Origin: an uncultured Alphaproteobacteria bacterium | GTDB lineage: Bacteria; Pseudomonadota; Alphaproteobacteria; HIMB59; GCA-002718135 | DNA length: 64,000 bases | Reading direction: 5' to 3' | Assembly: GCA_902518895.1 (NCBI GenBank) | Contig: CABYHL010000004.1 | Span: 17,844 to 81,843, forward strand | Shown here: positions 44,922-54,748 of the stretch, in pieces | How positions within the stretch are numbered: position 1 is the stretch's first letter | How the letters are laid out: every line of letters begins with the position of its first letter | The notes under the pieces: generated by a model | What the model was told of the DNA's origin: nothing | Databases searched by the model: none | What the model saw: the letters and a program-made list of their open reading frames with translations, nothing else | Position numbers and translations under genes: made by a program

Positions 44922-44978
44922 CTCCTTAATACAAGTTTGTTGCTTGTATTTAATGAATATTCATTAACTCAAAAGGAG
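44922..44978 (+). promoter_or_regulatory. Structured leader of the porin gene
   Basis: Two perfect inverted repeats lie in tandem: AATACAAG/CTTGTATT (44928-44950) and the palindrome TAATGAATATTCATTA (44951-44966). They are flanked by CTCCTT (44922-44927) and the ribosome-binding site AAGGAG (44973-44978), which are complementary. In RNA this could close a two-hairpin structure over the ribosome site; in DNA the palindromes could be operators. Confidence 0.55.
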
Positions 44979-44983
44979 TAATT

Positions 44984-46024
44984 ATGAAAAAAGAACTATT
45001 AATGGGAACTGCTCTTGTTTCTACGCTTGGTGCTGCTTCAATTGCTGAAGCTGTAACAGCTAGCATGAGTGGTAACCACCAAACTGGTATGGAGTTTGAT
45101 TCACCTAACGGTGGAACTGACACTAATGCTCAGATTAATGATAACAATTTTACTGTTTCATTATCTGAAACTACTGATGGTGGTATGACTATTTCATCTA
45201 GCTTTAAAGTAATGGATGAAAATACAAAAGAAGATTATGATGCTGGATTTACTTTAGCATTTACTGATGGCTCTAAGCTTGATGTATTAAATGCTGGTAA
45301 CGCTTCTGGTTCACACGCTGTATCTATACCTGGATCAGCTGGTGCTGAAGGTGTGGCTAATACTTCTACTAACAGTGCTCCAACTGGTCTTGATTTTGCT
45401 ACTGGTTCGACTGCGTTTGGTATTGAGTATCACACTGCTGCTGATTTCTTAGCAGACGGTTTAAAGGCATCTATTTCAATTTCAACTGACAGTGGTGCTG
45501 CTGCTGTATCTACTTACAGAACAGATAGTCACGTTGCAATTGGTGCTACTTATGTAACTGACTTAGGTGATTCATCTGTAACAATCGGTGGTGGTTATTC
45601 AGCTACTGACGGTTCTAGAGATGGAACAATGCCTAATGATGATACTGCTGGTATGCATGCTGGAATAAGTGCTGTAACTGGTGACTTAACAGTTGCTGTT
45701 GGTTTTGCTGACGGTTCTGTTGCTGGTACAAGTGACAACGGATCAGATGAATATACTGCTGAAGTTGTTAAAGCTGGTGTGAAGTATGTATCTGGCGATC
45801 TTACATTTAATGTAGGTTTTGCTTCAGGTGAAGCAGATGATCACGCTCTTGGCGGTTCTGACGGTGATGATGATTCACAAGATGTAACTTCTGCAAGTGT
45901 ATCATATGCTGTGGCATCAGGTGTAACTGCAATTCTTGGTTATACAAGCACTTCGTCTACTGACGAAGGTGCAGGAACTGACGATGGATCTGCATGGTAC
46001 ATCGGTGCAAACATGTCATTCTAA
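44984..46024 (+). CDS. Porin-like outer-membrane beta-barrel protein
   Basis: This 346-residue protein has a signal peptide (about 1-23, ending SIAEA) and a long run of alternating beta strands with Gly, Asp, Ser and Thr-rich turns (for example AAVSTYRTDSHVAIGATYVTDLGDSSVTIGGGYS), ending in an aromatic residue (IGANMSF) as outer-membrane barrels do. Codon use is visibly richer in G and C than in neighbouring genes, consistent with very high expression. It probably forms general diffusion pores. A strong ribosome site precedes it and a clear terminator follows. Confidence 0.85.
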   Translation: MKKELLMGTALVSTLGAASIAEAVTASMSGNHQTGMEFDSPNGGTDTNAQINDNNFTVSLSETTDGGMTISSSFKVMDENTKEDYDAGFTLAFTDGSKLDVLNAGNASGSHAVSIPGSAGAEGVANTSTNSAPTGLDFATGSTAFGIEYHTAADFLADGLKASISISTDSGAAAVSTYRTDSHVAIGATYVTDLGDSSVTIGGGYSATDGSRDGTMPNDDTAGMHAGISAVTGDLTVAVGFADGSVAGTSDNGSDEYTAEVVKAGVKYVSGDLTFNVGFASGEADDHALGGSDGDDDSQDVTSASVSYAVASGVTAILGYTSTSSTDEGAGTDDGSAWYIGANMSF

Positions 46025-46044
46025 TTAAAGATTTAATATCTTTA

Positions 46045-46077
46045 AAAACGGCACTTTTATTAGTGCCGTTTTTTTTT
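46045..46077 (+). terminator. Rho-independent terminator after the porin gene
   Basis: The stem AACGGCACT/AGTGCCGTT (46047-46055 with 46062-46070) has a six-base loop and is followed by seven further T residues. It isolates the porin gene as a single unit. Confidence 0.93.
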
Positions 46078-46117
46078 ATGTTTTACTTTTAGCTCTCTTT
46101 ACAATATTTAGAATTTA

Positions 46118-46729
46118 ATGTTTTTAACAAGGCTAATCACTATACTATCTTTGTTTTTTATATTTTCTTGTAACAATAATAAAAGTGAAGAAGAAATGGA
46201 AGAGTTGTGGTCAAAAGCACAAACTAAAACAATGATAATTGAAAGGTCTGGTACTAAGTTTAACTCTGCACTAGATATGGATCTTGCTATGAGAGATGCT
46301 GAAACAAGATTACAAAGCGGTGGAGGACTTTTCGGTAAAGGTGGTTTGTCTGTGGATGGTATTTTAGGTGGTGGAGAAAATAAAAATGAAACAAGTCAAT
46401 CTCTAACAGCAAACATGCCTATAAATATTTTTTTGTGGAGAGGGGCGCTTGAAACAATTGATTTTATGCCACTTAGCTCTGCTGATCCAATTGGTGGAAT
46501 CATTATAACAGACTGGTATTCTACAACCGATAATGAACAAGAAAGATGTAAGCTTAATATATTTATCACAGGTCAAAATTTAAAAACTGAAAACCTAAAA
46601 GTAACTTCTTTTTGCCAAAGTTTCAAAGATCAAATATGGGTTAATAAATCCGTAGACAAAAACAACAATATAAAAATTGAAAATGCTATATTAAATAAAG
46701 CTAAGAAATTAAAGCTCCAATCAAGTTAA
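46118..46729 (+). CDS. DUF3576 family lipoprotein
   Basis: This 203-residue protein has a lipoprotein signal peptide (LSLFFIFSC, lipid-carrying Cys near 18). The mature part carries the DUF3576 pattern: INIFLWRGALETIDFMPLSSADPIGGIIITDWYSTTDNEQERCKLNIFI. The role is unknown, but the family regularly sits just before leuS in alphaproteobacteria, as here. A glycine-rich loop (LQSGGGLFGKGGLSVDGILGGG) lies before the domain. Confidence 0.88.
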   Translation: MFLTRLITILSLFFIFSCNNNKSEEEMEELWSKAQTKTMIIERSGTKFNSALDMDLAMRDAETRLQSGGGLFGKGGLSVDGILGGGENKNETSQSLTANMPINIFLWRGALETIDFMPLSSADPIGGIIITDWYSTTDNEQERCKLNIFITGQNLKTENLKVTSFCQSFKDQIWVNKSVDKNNNIKIENAILNKAKKLKLQSS

Positions 46730-46732
46730 AAA

Positions 46733-49243
46733 GTGTCATCACGATACAATCATAAAGTAGTAGAAAAAAAGTGGCAGGATATCTGGGCAAAACATAATGT
46801 TTTTAAAACCTCAACTGATACAAAAAAAGAAAAATACTATGTGTTAGAGATGTTTCCTTACCCATCAGGTAGAATACATATGGGACATGTGAGAAATTAT
46901 ACTTTGGGCGATGTTGTTGCGAGATACAAACGAATGAAAGGGTATAGTGTGCTTCATCCAATGGGATGGGATGCTTTCGGGCTTCCGGCTGAAAATGCAG
47001 CTATGACAGAAAACAAACATCCAGAAGAGTGGACTTATCAAAATATTAAAACAATGAAAAGTCAGTTATTGCAAATGGGCTTATCATTAGATTGGGAAAG
47101 AGAAATCGCAACATGCCATCCAGAATATTATAAACATGAACAAAAATTTTTTATTGATATGTTTAATGCTGGTCTTGCATATAAAAAAGAGGCTGAAGTA
47201 AACTGGGACCCGGTTGACAAAACTGTATTAGCGAATGAACAGGTTATTGATGGAAGAGGTTGGAGATCTGGTGCGTTGGTAGAAAAGAAAAAGCTTTCTC
47301 AATGGTTTTTAAAAATTAGTAAATACTCAGAAGAACTTCTAAGTGATTTAGATCACTTAACTAACTGGCCTAATAAAGTCAAAGTTATGCAATCTAATTG
47401 GATTGGTAAATCAATAGGAGCGGAGATAAACTTCAAGTTATCAAATCAAGAAAGTTTTATTAAAGTATTTACAACTAGACCAGATACAATTTTTGGTGCA
47501 ACTTTTTTAGCTCTTTCCACTAAGCATGAATTATCGATAGATATCTCTAAAGATAATAAAGTTTTACAAAAATTTATTAAAGAATGTGAAAGCTTAAATC
47601 CTGATAAAAATAAAAAGGGTTTTGATACAGGTCTGTTTGTAAACCACCCATTTATTAAAGGAAAAAAATTACCAGTGTATATCGCTAATTTTGTTTTAAA
47701 AGAGTATGGTCTTGGTGCAATCTTTGGTTGTCCCGCACATGATCAAAGAGATTTGGACTTTGCAAATGAATATAATTTGGATGTTATTCCAGTCGTAAAA
47801 CCAAACAACATTAAAGAAAGTGAATTCAAAATCAAAGATGAGGCGTTCACAGAAGATGGTTTGATCATAAATTCAGATTTTTTAAATGGATTAGTAGTTG
47901 AAAAGGCAAAAGATAAAATAATTGAACAAATTGAAAAATTAAAAATTGGGAAAAAGAAAATAAATTATAAGTTAAGAGACTGGGGAATTTCAAGACAAAG
48001 ATTTTGGGGCTGTCCAATACCTATTATTTATAGAGAAGATGGGGAGATAATCGCTGTAGAAGAAAGTGAGCTTCCTGTTAAACTGCCAGATTTAAAAGGG
48101 TTTAACGAAACCTCAACTGCATTAAATAATATACCTGACTGGAAAGAAACTGTTTGTCCAAAAACAGGATTAAAAGCATATAGAGAAACAGACACCTTTG
48201 ATACTTTTTTTGAATCATCATGGTATTATTTTAGATATTGTAACGCTAGATTAGACAAACCTTTTGACAAAAAAGACATAGATTATTGGTTGCCTGTTGA
48301 TCAATATATTGGAGGAATAGAACATGCTATACTTCACCTTTTATATTCAAGGTTTTTTACTAAGGCTCTTAGAGATCTTGGTTATTTTAGTTTAGATGAA
48401 CCATTTAAAGGTTTGTTTACGCAGGGAATGGTTACTCATAAAACTTATAGAAACAATGAGGGTGAGTGGATTGAGCCAAAAGATATAAGTAACGATAATG
48501 GGGTTTTAAAAGATAAAAATAATATAAAAGTTGAAACTGGTAAAATTGAAAAGATGAGTAAATCAAAAAAAAATGTTATAGATCCAAATGATATTATCAG
48601 CTCATATGGGGCCGATACAGCTAGGTGGTTTATGTTGTCTGATAGCCCCCCTGAAAGAGATTTGCAGTGGACAGATACTGGGATAGCAGCATCGTTTAAG
48701 TTTATTAATAAATTATTTGAATTTATTGAAAAGTTTAAAGGTTTTGACTCTAAAAATATAAATAATTTAGAGTTAGTTGATAAACAAAAAGATATAATTA
48801 ATCAAATATCAGAAAATATAGAAGCTTTTCAATTTAATAAATCAGTTGCTAAAATTTATGAGTTTGTAAATAATCTTAATGATGCATTGTCTGGTAACAA
48901 ACTTTCTTATGAAGATTTTAGTTGGTCGTTGAAAAAGCTTGCAATTATTTTACAACCATTTGTGCCTCATATAAGTGAAGAAATTTGGTCAAACATTGGA
49001 AATTCAACTTTGTGTATTAATCAGATGTGGAAAAAAGAAGGTGTAAAGAAAAAGATTAAATTAAAAATAGCAATACAAATTAATGGAAAAACCAAACAAA
49101 TAATTGAAGTTGATGAAAGTATGTCAAAAGAAATGGTTTTGAGTACAGTTAAAGATAGTGAAAAAATTAAAAAAAATCTGTTGGGAAAAAATATAATAAG
49201 AGAGATATATGTGCCAGGAAAAATTGTAAATTTGGTAATCTAA
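46733..49243 (+). CDS. leuS: Leucyl-tRNA synthetase
   Basis: This 836-residue class I synthetase starts at GTG. It has the HIGH motif as [14 protein letters not shown] near 43-57, an inserted CP1 editing domain ([12 protein letters not shown]), and the KMSKS loop ([15 protein letters not shown]). It charges tRNA-Leu. It starts three bases after the DUF3576 gene, and lptE starts on its last base. Confidence 0.96.
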   Translation: MSSRYNHKVVEKKWQDIWAKHNVFKTSTDTKKEKYYVLEMFPYPSGRIHMGHVRNYTLGDVVARYKRMKGYSVLHPMGWDAFGLPAENAAMTENKHPEEWTYQNIKTMKSQLLQMGLSLDWEREIATCHPEYYKHEQKFFIDMFNAGLAYKKEAEVNWDPVDKTVLANEQVIDGRGWRSGALVEKKKLSQWFLKISKYSEELLSDLDHLTNWPNKVKVMQSNWIGKSIGAEINFKLSNQESFIKVFTTRPDTIFGATFLALSTKHELSIDISKDNKVLQKFIKECESLNPDKNKKGFDTGLFVNHPFIKGKKLPVYIANFVLKEYGLGAIFGCPAHDQRDLDFANEYNLDVIPVVKPNNIKESEFKIKDEAFTEDGLIINSDFLNGLVVEKAKDKIIEQIEKLKIGKKKINYKLRDWGISRQRFWGCPIPIIYREDGEIIAVEESELPVKLPDLKGFNETSTALNNIPDWKETVCPKTGLKAYRETDTFDTFFESSWYYFRYCNARLDKPFDKKDIDYWLPVDQYIGGIEHAILHLLYSRFFTKALRDLGYFSLDEPFKGLFTQGMVTHKTYRNNEGEWIEPKDISNDNGVLKDKNNIKVETGKIEKMSKSKKNVIDPNDIISSYGADTARWFMLSDSPPERDLQWTDTGIAASFKFINKLFEFIEKFKGFDSKNINNLELVDKQKDIINQISENIEAFQFNKSVAKIYEFVNNLNDALSGNKLSYEDFSWSLKKLAIILQPFVPHISEEIWSNIGNSTLCINQMWKKEGVKKKIKLKIAIQINGKTKQIIEVDESMSKEMVLSTVKDSEKIKKNLLGKNIIREIYVPGKIVNLVI

Positions 49244-49731
49244 TGAAAAAGCTATTAATATTTTATTTTTTTATCTTTATATCATCATGTAGCAGTTTAG
49301 ATTTTACTTATAAAAACAATGTAAATCTTACCAATCCGCTATATGAGAAAACAAATGTCATTACATCTGGTGTAAATTTAACTTATTTAAATTCATATAT
49401 ACCAACGGTTTTTGGAGATATTAAGGATAACACTTACAATCTTATAATAGAAATTGCAGAAGATAAAACCAAAAGTTCTGTAGAAACAAACCAAGCAACC
49501 TCTAACATGAGATATGAAATAAGATTTAAATATACTTTGGTTATGGTTGAACAAGATTGTGTAACCTATAAAAAAGAAATTTTATCTTACTTTACAATTA
49601 TTCCCAAATCAGAAGGGTATAATTTTGGAACTGATGCTTCTTTAGAAAAAAAATATGAGTTGGTAATTGCTGATAATTTATCACAATTTATTTCTTTAAT
49701 ATCTTCTAATGATATAACTAGTTGCCAATGA
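49243..49731 (+). CDS. lptE: LptE-like LPS-assembly lipoprotein
   Basis: This 162-residue protein has a lipoprotein signal (IFYFFIFISSCSS, lipidated Cys near 16) and is small and beta-rich. Its position between leuS and holA is the conserved place of LptE, which plugs the LptD barrel to insert lipopolysaccharide. Sequence similarity to LptE is too weak to see directly, so the call leans on context and layout. Confidence 0.7.
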   Translation: MKKLLIFYFFIFISSCSSLDFTYKNNVNLTNPLYEKTNVITSGVNLTYLNSYIPTVFGDIKDNTYNLIIEIAEDKTKSSVETNQATSNMRYEIRFKYTLVMVEQDCVTYKKEILSYFTIIPKSEGYNFGTDASLEKKYELVIADNLSQFISLISSNDITSCQ

Positions 49732-50666
49732 AAATAGGGCCTATAGATATATTATTAAAAAAAAACTTTACTTCTCCTAAAAAGTTTTATTTTATTAGTG
49801 GAAATGAGATAACGCTAATTCAAAAAATAAAAGCTGTAATCATAGAAGAGTATCAAAAACTTTCAAAAGCTTCATTAGAGCATGTAGAGAGTATTAGTGA
49901 TGTTTTTAATGGTGCTGGTTTGTTTGAAGATAAAAAAATTTTTATAGTTAAAAATTGTATTGGGCTTAATGAAGGTGTTTTACAAAAGTATCGTGAAATA
50001 TCTGGTATAGTTATTTTTATACAAGAAAACTCTCAAAAAATAAAAAAAATAAAAAACATTTTTCTTAAGGATAAAGATTCTTACATGATTGAGTGTTATG
50101 AACTAACAAGAGATGCTAAGATGAATATCTTAAATGAATCTCTAATTTCTGCCAATATAAAATTAGAAAAAAATCTTTACTGGTTTTTAATTGAAAAACT
50201 AAGCAATAAATTTGGTTTTTTTGATGATAGTTTAAATAAAGTTTTACAATTAAAACAAAAAGATATTAATCTTGTTAATATCAAAAAGCTTGTTTCAACT
50301 CATGAAGATGGCAAAGATAAATTATATTTTTCTCTATTAAATAAAAATAGTGATATTGTTGATGTTTACAGAGAAAAAATCTTAACAAACTCTGATGTTA
50401 ATGAGTTTTATTATTATTGTAGGTTTTTTTGTCAGTTAATAATAGATTCCGAAAACGAGGAAGAATACAATAAAAAAATTCCAATATATTTGTTTAGAGA
50501 AAAAAGATTTTTAATTGATGTTTATAGGAGGTTTAATTCAAAAAAGAAAAAATTGCTTTTAAAATTATTATCTTCTACTGAGAAAGTTTTAAGAAAAGAA
50601 AATAGTTTATCTTTGGTAACTGGTCTTCGCTTTCTCTTAAGTATAAAAAAAATAACTACTTCTTAA
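49728..50666 (+). CDS. holA: DNA polymerase III subunit delta
   Basis: This protein of about 312 residues has the HolA layout: KKFYFISGNEITLIQKIKAVI at the start, then AGLFEDKKIFIVKN, and helical second and third domains with KDINLVNIKKLVSTHEDGKD. It opens the sliding clamp as part of the clamp loader. I use ATG 49728; a TTG six bases earlier is also in frame. Its 3' end overlaps parB by 11 bases in the convergent direction. Confidence 0.85.
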   Translation: MKIGPIDILLKKNFTSPKKFYFISGNEITLIQKIKAVIIEEYQKLSKASLEHVESISDVFNGAGLFEDKKIFIVKNCIGLNEGVLQKYREISGIVIFIQENSQKIKKIKNIFLKDKDSYMIECYELTRDAKMNILNESLISANIKLEKNLYWFLIEKLSNKFGFFDDSLNKVLQLKQKDINLVNIKKLVSTHEDGKDKLYFSLLNKNSDIVDVYREKILTNSDVNEFYYYCRFFCQLIIDSENEEEYNKKIPIYLFREKRFLIDVYRRFNSKKKKLLLKLLSSTEKVLRKENSLSLVTGLRFLLSIKKITTS

Positions 50667-51495
50667 GCCTTTTCATTAAATCATCTAGTTGATTTAAATC
50701 TGAATAATAGAGAGTGAGAGATCCAGACGAACCACTCTCATTAAACTGGATTGAGGTTTTCAGACCTATTTTATCAGATAGTTCTTTTTCAAGATCAATA
50801 ATATTAGGATCTTTGGACACTTTTTTTGTCTTATTTTTTTTAAATTCTGAAGTTATTTTCTCTATCTGTCTTACACTGAGTTTTTTTTCAATTATTTCTT
50901 TAGCTTTGTTTATGGCATCAGGTACTCCGATAAGGGCGCGAGCATGGCCCATTGATATGTCGCCATTAATTACCATTTGTTGAATTTTTGTATCAAGCTC
51001 CAAAAGACGTAAAATGTTTGAAACATAGCTTGAGCTTTTGCCTATTAGTTTTGCTAGGTTTTCGTTGTTTATATTTTTAATATTAATTAATCCTTTATAT
51101 GCATTTGCTTCTTCAATAACATTTAAATCTTCTCTTTGAATGTTTTCTATTAAGGCTGCTTCTAAAACATTTGTATCATCAATATCTTTTATAACACAAT
51201 CAACTTCATGCATTCCATTTATTTGGCAAGCTCTCCATCTTCTTTCTCCTGCTATTATTTGAAACTGGTTATTAATTATTGGTTTAACAATTATGGGTTG
51301 AATTAAGCCTTGGTTTTTAATTGAAGTAGAGAGTTCTTTAAGTTCTTCATCTCTAAAATTTTTTCTTGGTTGAGATGGGTTTGGTATTATCTGTGAAATA
51401 TTAATTTTTTGAACACCATTGTTGTTTTCATTGTTATTATTAGATTTTGACAAAAGCGCCCCTAGACCCATTCCTAGTTTATTCTCTCTATTCAT
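50656..51495 (-). CDS. parB: Chromosome-partitioning protein ParB
   Basis: This 279-residue protein has an N-terminal LGMGLGALLSK motif, the CTPase/ParB box (IIPNPSQPRKNFRDEELKELSTSIKNQGLIQPI, ERRWRACQ), a helix-turn-helix (NLAKLIGKSSSYVSNILRLL) and a C-terminal dimer domain. It loads at parS and spreads to segregate origins. Two parS-like palindromes lie 3-4 kb away in and beside mnmE. It overlaps parA by eight bases. Confidence 0.95.
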   Translation of the reverse strand: MNRENKLGMGLGALLSKSNNNNENNNGVQKINISQIIPNPSQPRKNFRDEELKELSTSIKNQGLIQPIIVKPIINNQFQIIAGERRWRACQINGMHEVDCVIKDIDDTNVLEAALIENIQREDLNVIEEANAYKGLINIKNINNENLAKLIGKSSSYVSNILRLLELDTKIQQMVINGDISMGHARALIGVPDAINKAKEIIEKKLSVRQIEKITSEFKKNKTKKVSKDPNIIDLEKELSDKIGLKTSIQFNESGSSGSLTLYYSDLNQLDDLMKRLKK

Positions 51496-52261
51496 AGTTT
51501 TTATTTTGATTTAAAATTACTTCTTTTGCAAGCTCAATATAGGCCAAAGAGCCTGCGGCTTGTGTATCGTATACTAATGCTGGTTTACCATGACTTGGAG
51601 CCTCGGATATTTTAACGTTTCTTGGAATAGTCGTTTTGTAAACTTGATTTCCAAAATGTTGCCTTACATCTTTCTCTACAAGTGAGCTTAATGAATTTCT
51701 TTTATCTAACATTGTAAGAAGTATTCCTTCAATTTTTAAGTCTTTGTTATAGTTTTGTTGAATTAATTTGATAGTATTCATTAGGGCTGAAAGGCCCTCA
51801 AGAGCAAAAAACTCTGACTGAAGAGGAATTAGTGTGGTGTTAGATGCAACTAATGAGTTTATTGTTAGAAGCCCAAGTGCAGGGGGGCAATCAACAAAAA
51901 TAAAGTCAAAATTATAAATATCATTAAAAATTGATTTAAACACAAACTCTCTGTTTTCAAAAGTTGTCAACTCTACTTCTGCTGCTGCTAGATCTGTGTT
52001 TGCACCAATTATTTTTAGACCAGGAATTAATGTTTCTTTTATTCCTTCTGTAAGAAGCCTCTTTTCATGAATCATTTCATAAATTGATGGTTTTCTATCG
52101 TTGTAGGTGAGCCCAAGCCCGGTGCTTGCATTACCTTGTGGGTCAGCATCGACAATTAAAACGTTTTTTTTCACTGCGGCCAATGAAGTGGCTAGGTTTA
52201 TTGTGGTTGTTGTTTTGCCAACACCGCCTTTTTGATTGGATATAGAAATAATTTTTTTCAC
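51488..52261 (-). CDS. parA: Chromosome-partitioning ATPase ParA
   Basis: This 257-residue Walker-type ATPase has the deviant Walker A KGGVGKTTT at about 11-19, DADPQGNASTGLG and FVDCPPALGLLT. It forms nucleoid-bound gradients that pull ParB-parS complexes apart. It overlaps rsmG by four bases and parB by eight. Confidence 0.96.
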   Translation of the reverse strand: MKKIISISNQKGGVGKTTTTINLATSLAAVKKNVLIVDADPQGNASTGLGLTYNDRKPSIYEMIHEKRLLTEGIKETLIPGLKIIGANTDLAAAEVELTTFENREFVFKSIFNDIYNFDFIFVDCPPALGLLTINSLVASNTTLIPLQSEFFALEGLSALMNTIKLIQQNYNKDLKIEGILLTMLDKRNSLSSLVEKDVRQHFGNQVYKTTIPRNVKISEAPSHGKPALVYDTQAAGSLAYIELAKEVILNQNKNYE

Positions 52262-52863
52262 AGTTTATTATATTTATTTATTTTTAATACATACCCACCA
52301 CCCTCGCTTTGACTTGGATAAAGGCTGTATTCAAAGTTGAAGAATTTTTTTGCATCATGTATTTCTTTTTTAACACTTCTTCCTTTTAGAAAAAGCAGTG
52401 ATGTATTTTTTTTACTAAAAAAACGTGAATAATCTAATAGTTTTACTAGTGGAGCAAAAGCTCGGCATATAATAAATTCAAATTTTTGATTTTTAATTTT
52501 TTCAACCCTTGTGCAAATGGTTTTTATTTCTAAATTCTGCTCGTATGCAAATTCTTTAATAAAGTTTATTTTTTTCATTTTAGAGTCGATCAATAATATA
52601 TTTGCATACCCAAAAATATATAAGATCATCCCTGGTAACCCAGCACCAGTACCAAGGTCTATTATTGATGCATTTTTTTTAGAAATAAATTCAGACAATT
52701 GTAATGAATCATTAATATGTCTATCCCAAGCAACCTCAATTGTAGAAGTACCTACCAAATTATGTATTTGGTTGCTTTTTGTTAACTTCATTATGTAGCT
52801 ATCAATTAAATCAATTTGCTTTCTGCTAAGATTATATTTTTTTATTACAGTTCCTTTATCCAA
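52258..52863 (-). CDS. rsmG: 16S rRNA m7G527 methyltransferase
   Basis: This 201-residue methyltransferase (GidB) has NDSLQLSEFI, the SAM motif IIDLGTGAGLPGMILYI, IDSKMKKINFIKE and FIICRAFAPLVKLL. It methylates G527 of 16S rRNA. It follows mnmG by one base in the classic origin-proximal operon. Confidence 0.93.
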   Translation of the reverse strand: MDKGTVIKKYNLSRKQIDLIDSYIMKLTKSNQIHNLVGTSTIEVAWDRHINDSLQLSEFISKKNASIIDLGTGAGLPGMILYIFGYANILLIDSKMKKINFIKEFAYEQNLEIKTICTRVEKIKNQKFEFIICRAFAPLVKLLDYSRFFSKKNTSLLFLKGRSVKKEIHDAKKFFNFEYSLYPSQSEGGGYVLKINKYNKL

Positions 52864-52864
52864 A

Positions 52865-54742
52865 TTATGCTGCTTTTTTATTTTTATTTTTTTTAATATA
52901 TCTAAGAAGAGCTATAGTGGCTGCTGGTGTTACACCTGATATTCTTGAGGCTGCTCCAAGCGTAGGTGGTTTAATTTTTGATAATTTTTCTATTATCTCA
53001 TTAGATAAACTTCCGACTAATTTATAGTTAGTTGATTTAGGAATTATTAAATTTTCTTCTTTTTCAAAATCTTGTATATCCATTCTTTGTCTATCAAGAT
53101 AACCTGTATATTTAGCTTCAATTTCTATTTGTTCCATTACATCATCTTCTAAATCATTTAACTCTGGAAGTATTTTTTTAAGCTTAGGGGTTGTAATATT
53201 AGAAAATGATAAGAGATCTATTATATTTCTTTTTTTTCCATCTTTGTTTATTTTTATTCCTTTTTTTAAAAGTGCGTCTGGTGAAAATTTGTGGTTTTTA
53301 ACAAACTTAAAACCCTCTTTTATTCTTTTGGATTTTTTTTCGAACTCTCTTTGCCTATTTATATCAACACAACCAATATCAATTCCAAGAGGTGTAAGTC
53401 TTAAATCTGCATTATCAGCTCTAAGCAATAGTCTGTATTCAGACCTTGAAGTAAACATTCTATATGGCTCTTTAGTTCCTTTTGTAACCAAATCATCTAT
53501 CAAAACACCTATATATCCAGAGGACCTCGGTATTATAAATTCTTTATTAGATCTTGTTTTAAGTGATGCATTTATCCCGGCCATTATTCCTTGTGCAGCC
53601 GCTTCTTCGTATCCAGTTGTTCCATTTATCTGCCCTGCAAAAAATAAATTTTTTATTTTTTTTGTTTCGAGTGTGTGGGTTAATTCTTGTGGATCAACAA
53701 AATCATATTCAATGGCATAAGCAGGTTGTGTAATTGTAACATTCTCTAAGCCTTTAATCGTTTTAACAAACTGTTCTTGAATTTCAGTTGGAAGTGAAGA
53801 AGATATTCCGTTTGGATATATTAAATCACTATCTAATCCTTCTGGCTCAAGAAATATCTGATGTGATGATTTATTTTTAAATCTATGAATCTTATCTTCA
53901 ATAGATGGGCAATACCTGGCTCCCATCGATTGGATCTCACCAGAATACATTGGTGACAACCTGATGTTTTTAGCAATGATTTCATGAGTGTGTGTATTTG
54001 TATGAGTAATAAAACAGGATATTTGAGGAATGTGTATATCTCTGTTGATAAAAGAAAATGGAATAAGCTTTTTATCTGGGTTTTGTTCACTTAAATCATT
54101 GAAATTTATGGTTTTTTTAAGTAATCTTGGTGGTGTTCCTGTCTTTAATCTGCCTATTGAAAACTTTAGTTGTTTAAGTGTTTTTGCAAGCTTTATTGAG
54201 GGCTTATCTCCAACTCTTCCCGCTTCTTGCTTCTCAGGGCCTATTCTTATTAACCCTTGTAAGAAAGTGCCTGTAGTTAAAACTACAGATTTTGAAAATA
54301 TCTTTTTGTGATTATGTAAAACAACCCCCATTACTTGATTTTTTGAAACAATTAAGTCTTCTACTGATCCTTCAATAATTTTAAGGTTTTTTTGCTCAGA
54401 TATGAGATCATTTATGGCATTTTTATATAAAATTCGGTCTGTTTGAGCCCTTGGACCCCTTACGGCAGCACCTCTGCTGGAGTTTAACATTCTAAATTGT
54501 ATACAAGATCTGTCTGTAGCTTTAGCCATTATTCCATCTAAAGCATCTATTTCCTTTACAAGATGGCCTTTTCCAAGGCCTCCAATCGCAGGATTGCAAG
54601 ACATTTCGCCTATTTTTTCAATTTTATGAGTAACTAAGGCTGTTTTTGATCCAGTTCTTGCAGAAGAGCATGCTGCCTCTACACCTGCGTGACCTCCACC
54701 AATTACAATTACATCAAATTTATTGTCCATGTTTATTTTCAC
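52865..54742 (-). CDS. mnmG: tRNA uridine-34 carboxymethylaminomethyl-modifying enzyme subunit MnmG
   Basis: This 625-residue FAD protein (GidA) starts with the nucleotide-binding [17 protein letters not shown] and has [32 protein letters not shown] and [20 protein letters not shown]. With MnmE it modifies the wobble uridine of several tRNAs. Only six bases separate it from mnmE, and that junction lies inside a TTTCACGTGAAA palindrome. Confidence 0.97.
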   Translation of the reverse strand: MKINMDNKFDVIVIGGGHAGVEAACSSARTGSKTALVTHKIEKIGEMSCNPAIGGLGKGHLVKEIDALDGIMAKATDRSCIQFRMLNSSRGAAVRGPRAQTDRILYKNAINDLISEQKNLKIIEGSVEDLIVSKNQVMGVVLHNHKKIFSKSVVLTTGTFLQGLIRIGPEKQEAGRVGDKPSIKLAKTLKQLKFSIGRLKTGTPPRLLKKTINFNDLSEQNPDKKLIPFSFINRDIHIPQISCFITHTNTHTHEIIAKNIRLSPMYSGEIQSMGARYCPSIEDKIHRFKNKSSHQIFLEPEGLDSDLIYPNGISSSLPTEIQEQFVKTIKGLENVTITQPAYAIEYDFVDPQELTHTLETKKIKNLFFAGQINGTTGYEEAAAQGIMAGINASLKTRSNKEFIIPRSSGYIGVLIDDLVTKGTKEPYRMFTSRSEYRLLLRADNADLRLTPLGIDIGCVDINRQREFEKKSKRIKEGFKFVKNHKFSPDALLKKGIKINKDGKKRNIIDLLSFSNITTPKLKKILPELNDLEDDVMEQIEIEAKYTGYLDRQRMDIQDFEKEENLIIPKSTNYKLVGSLSNEIIEKLSKIKPPTLGAASRISGVTPAATIALLRYIKKNKNKKAA

Positions 54743-54748
54743 GTGAAA
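54737..54748. promoter_or_regulatory. parS-like site 1
   Basis: TTTCACGTGAAA is a perfect 12-base palindrome equal to the core of the canonical parS TGTTTCACGTGAAACA. It spans the mnmG start side and the mnmE stop, within 3.3 kb of parB. Confidence 0.8.

Noticed and set aside
53244..53720. 158-codon plus-strand frame inside mnmG
   Set aside because: It is antisense to a well-conserved gene, and its length is explained by codon constraints in mnmG.
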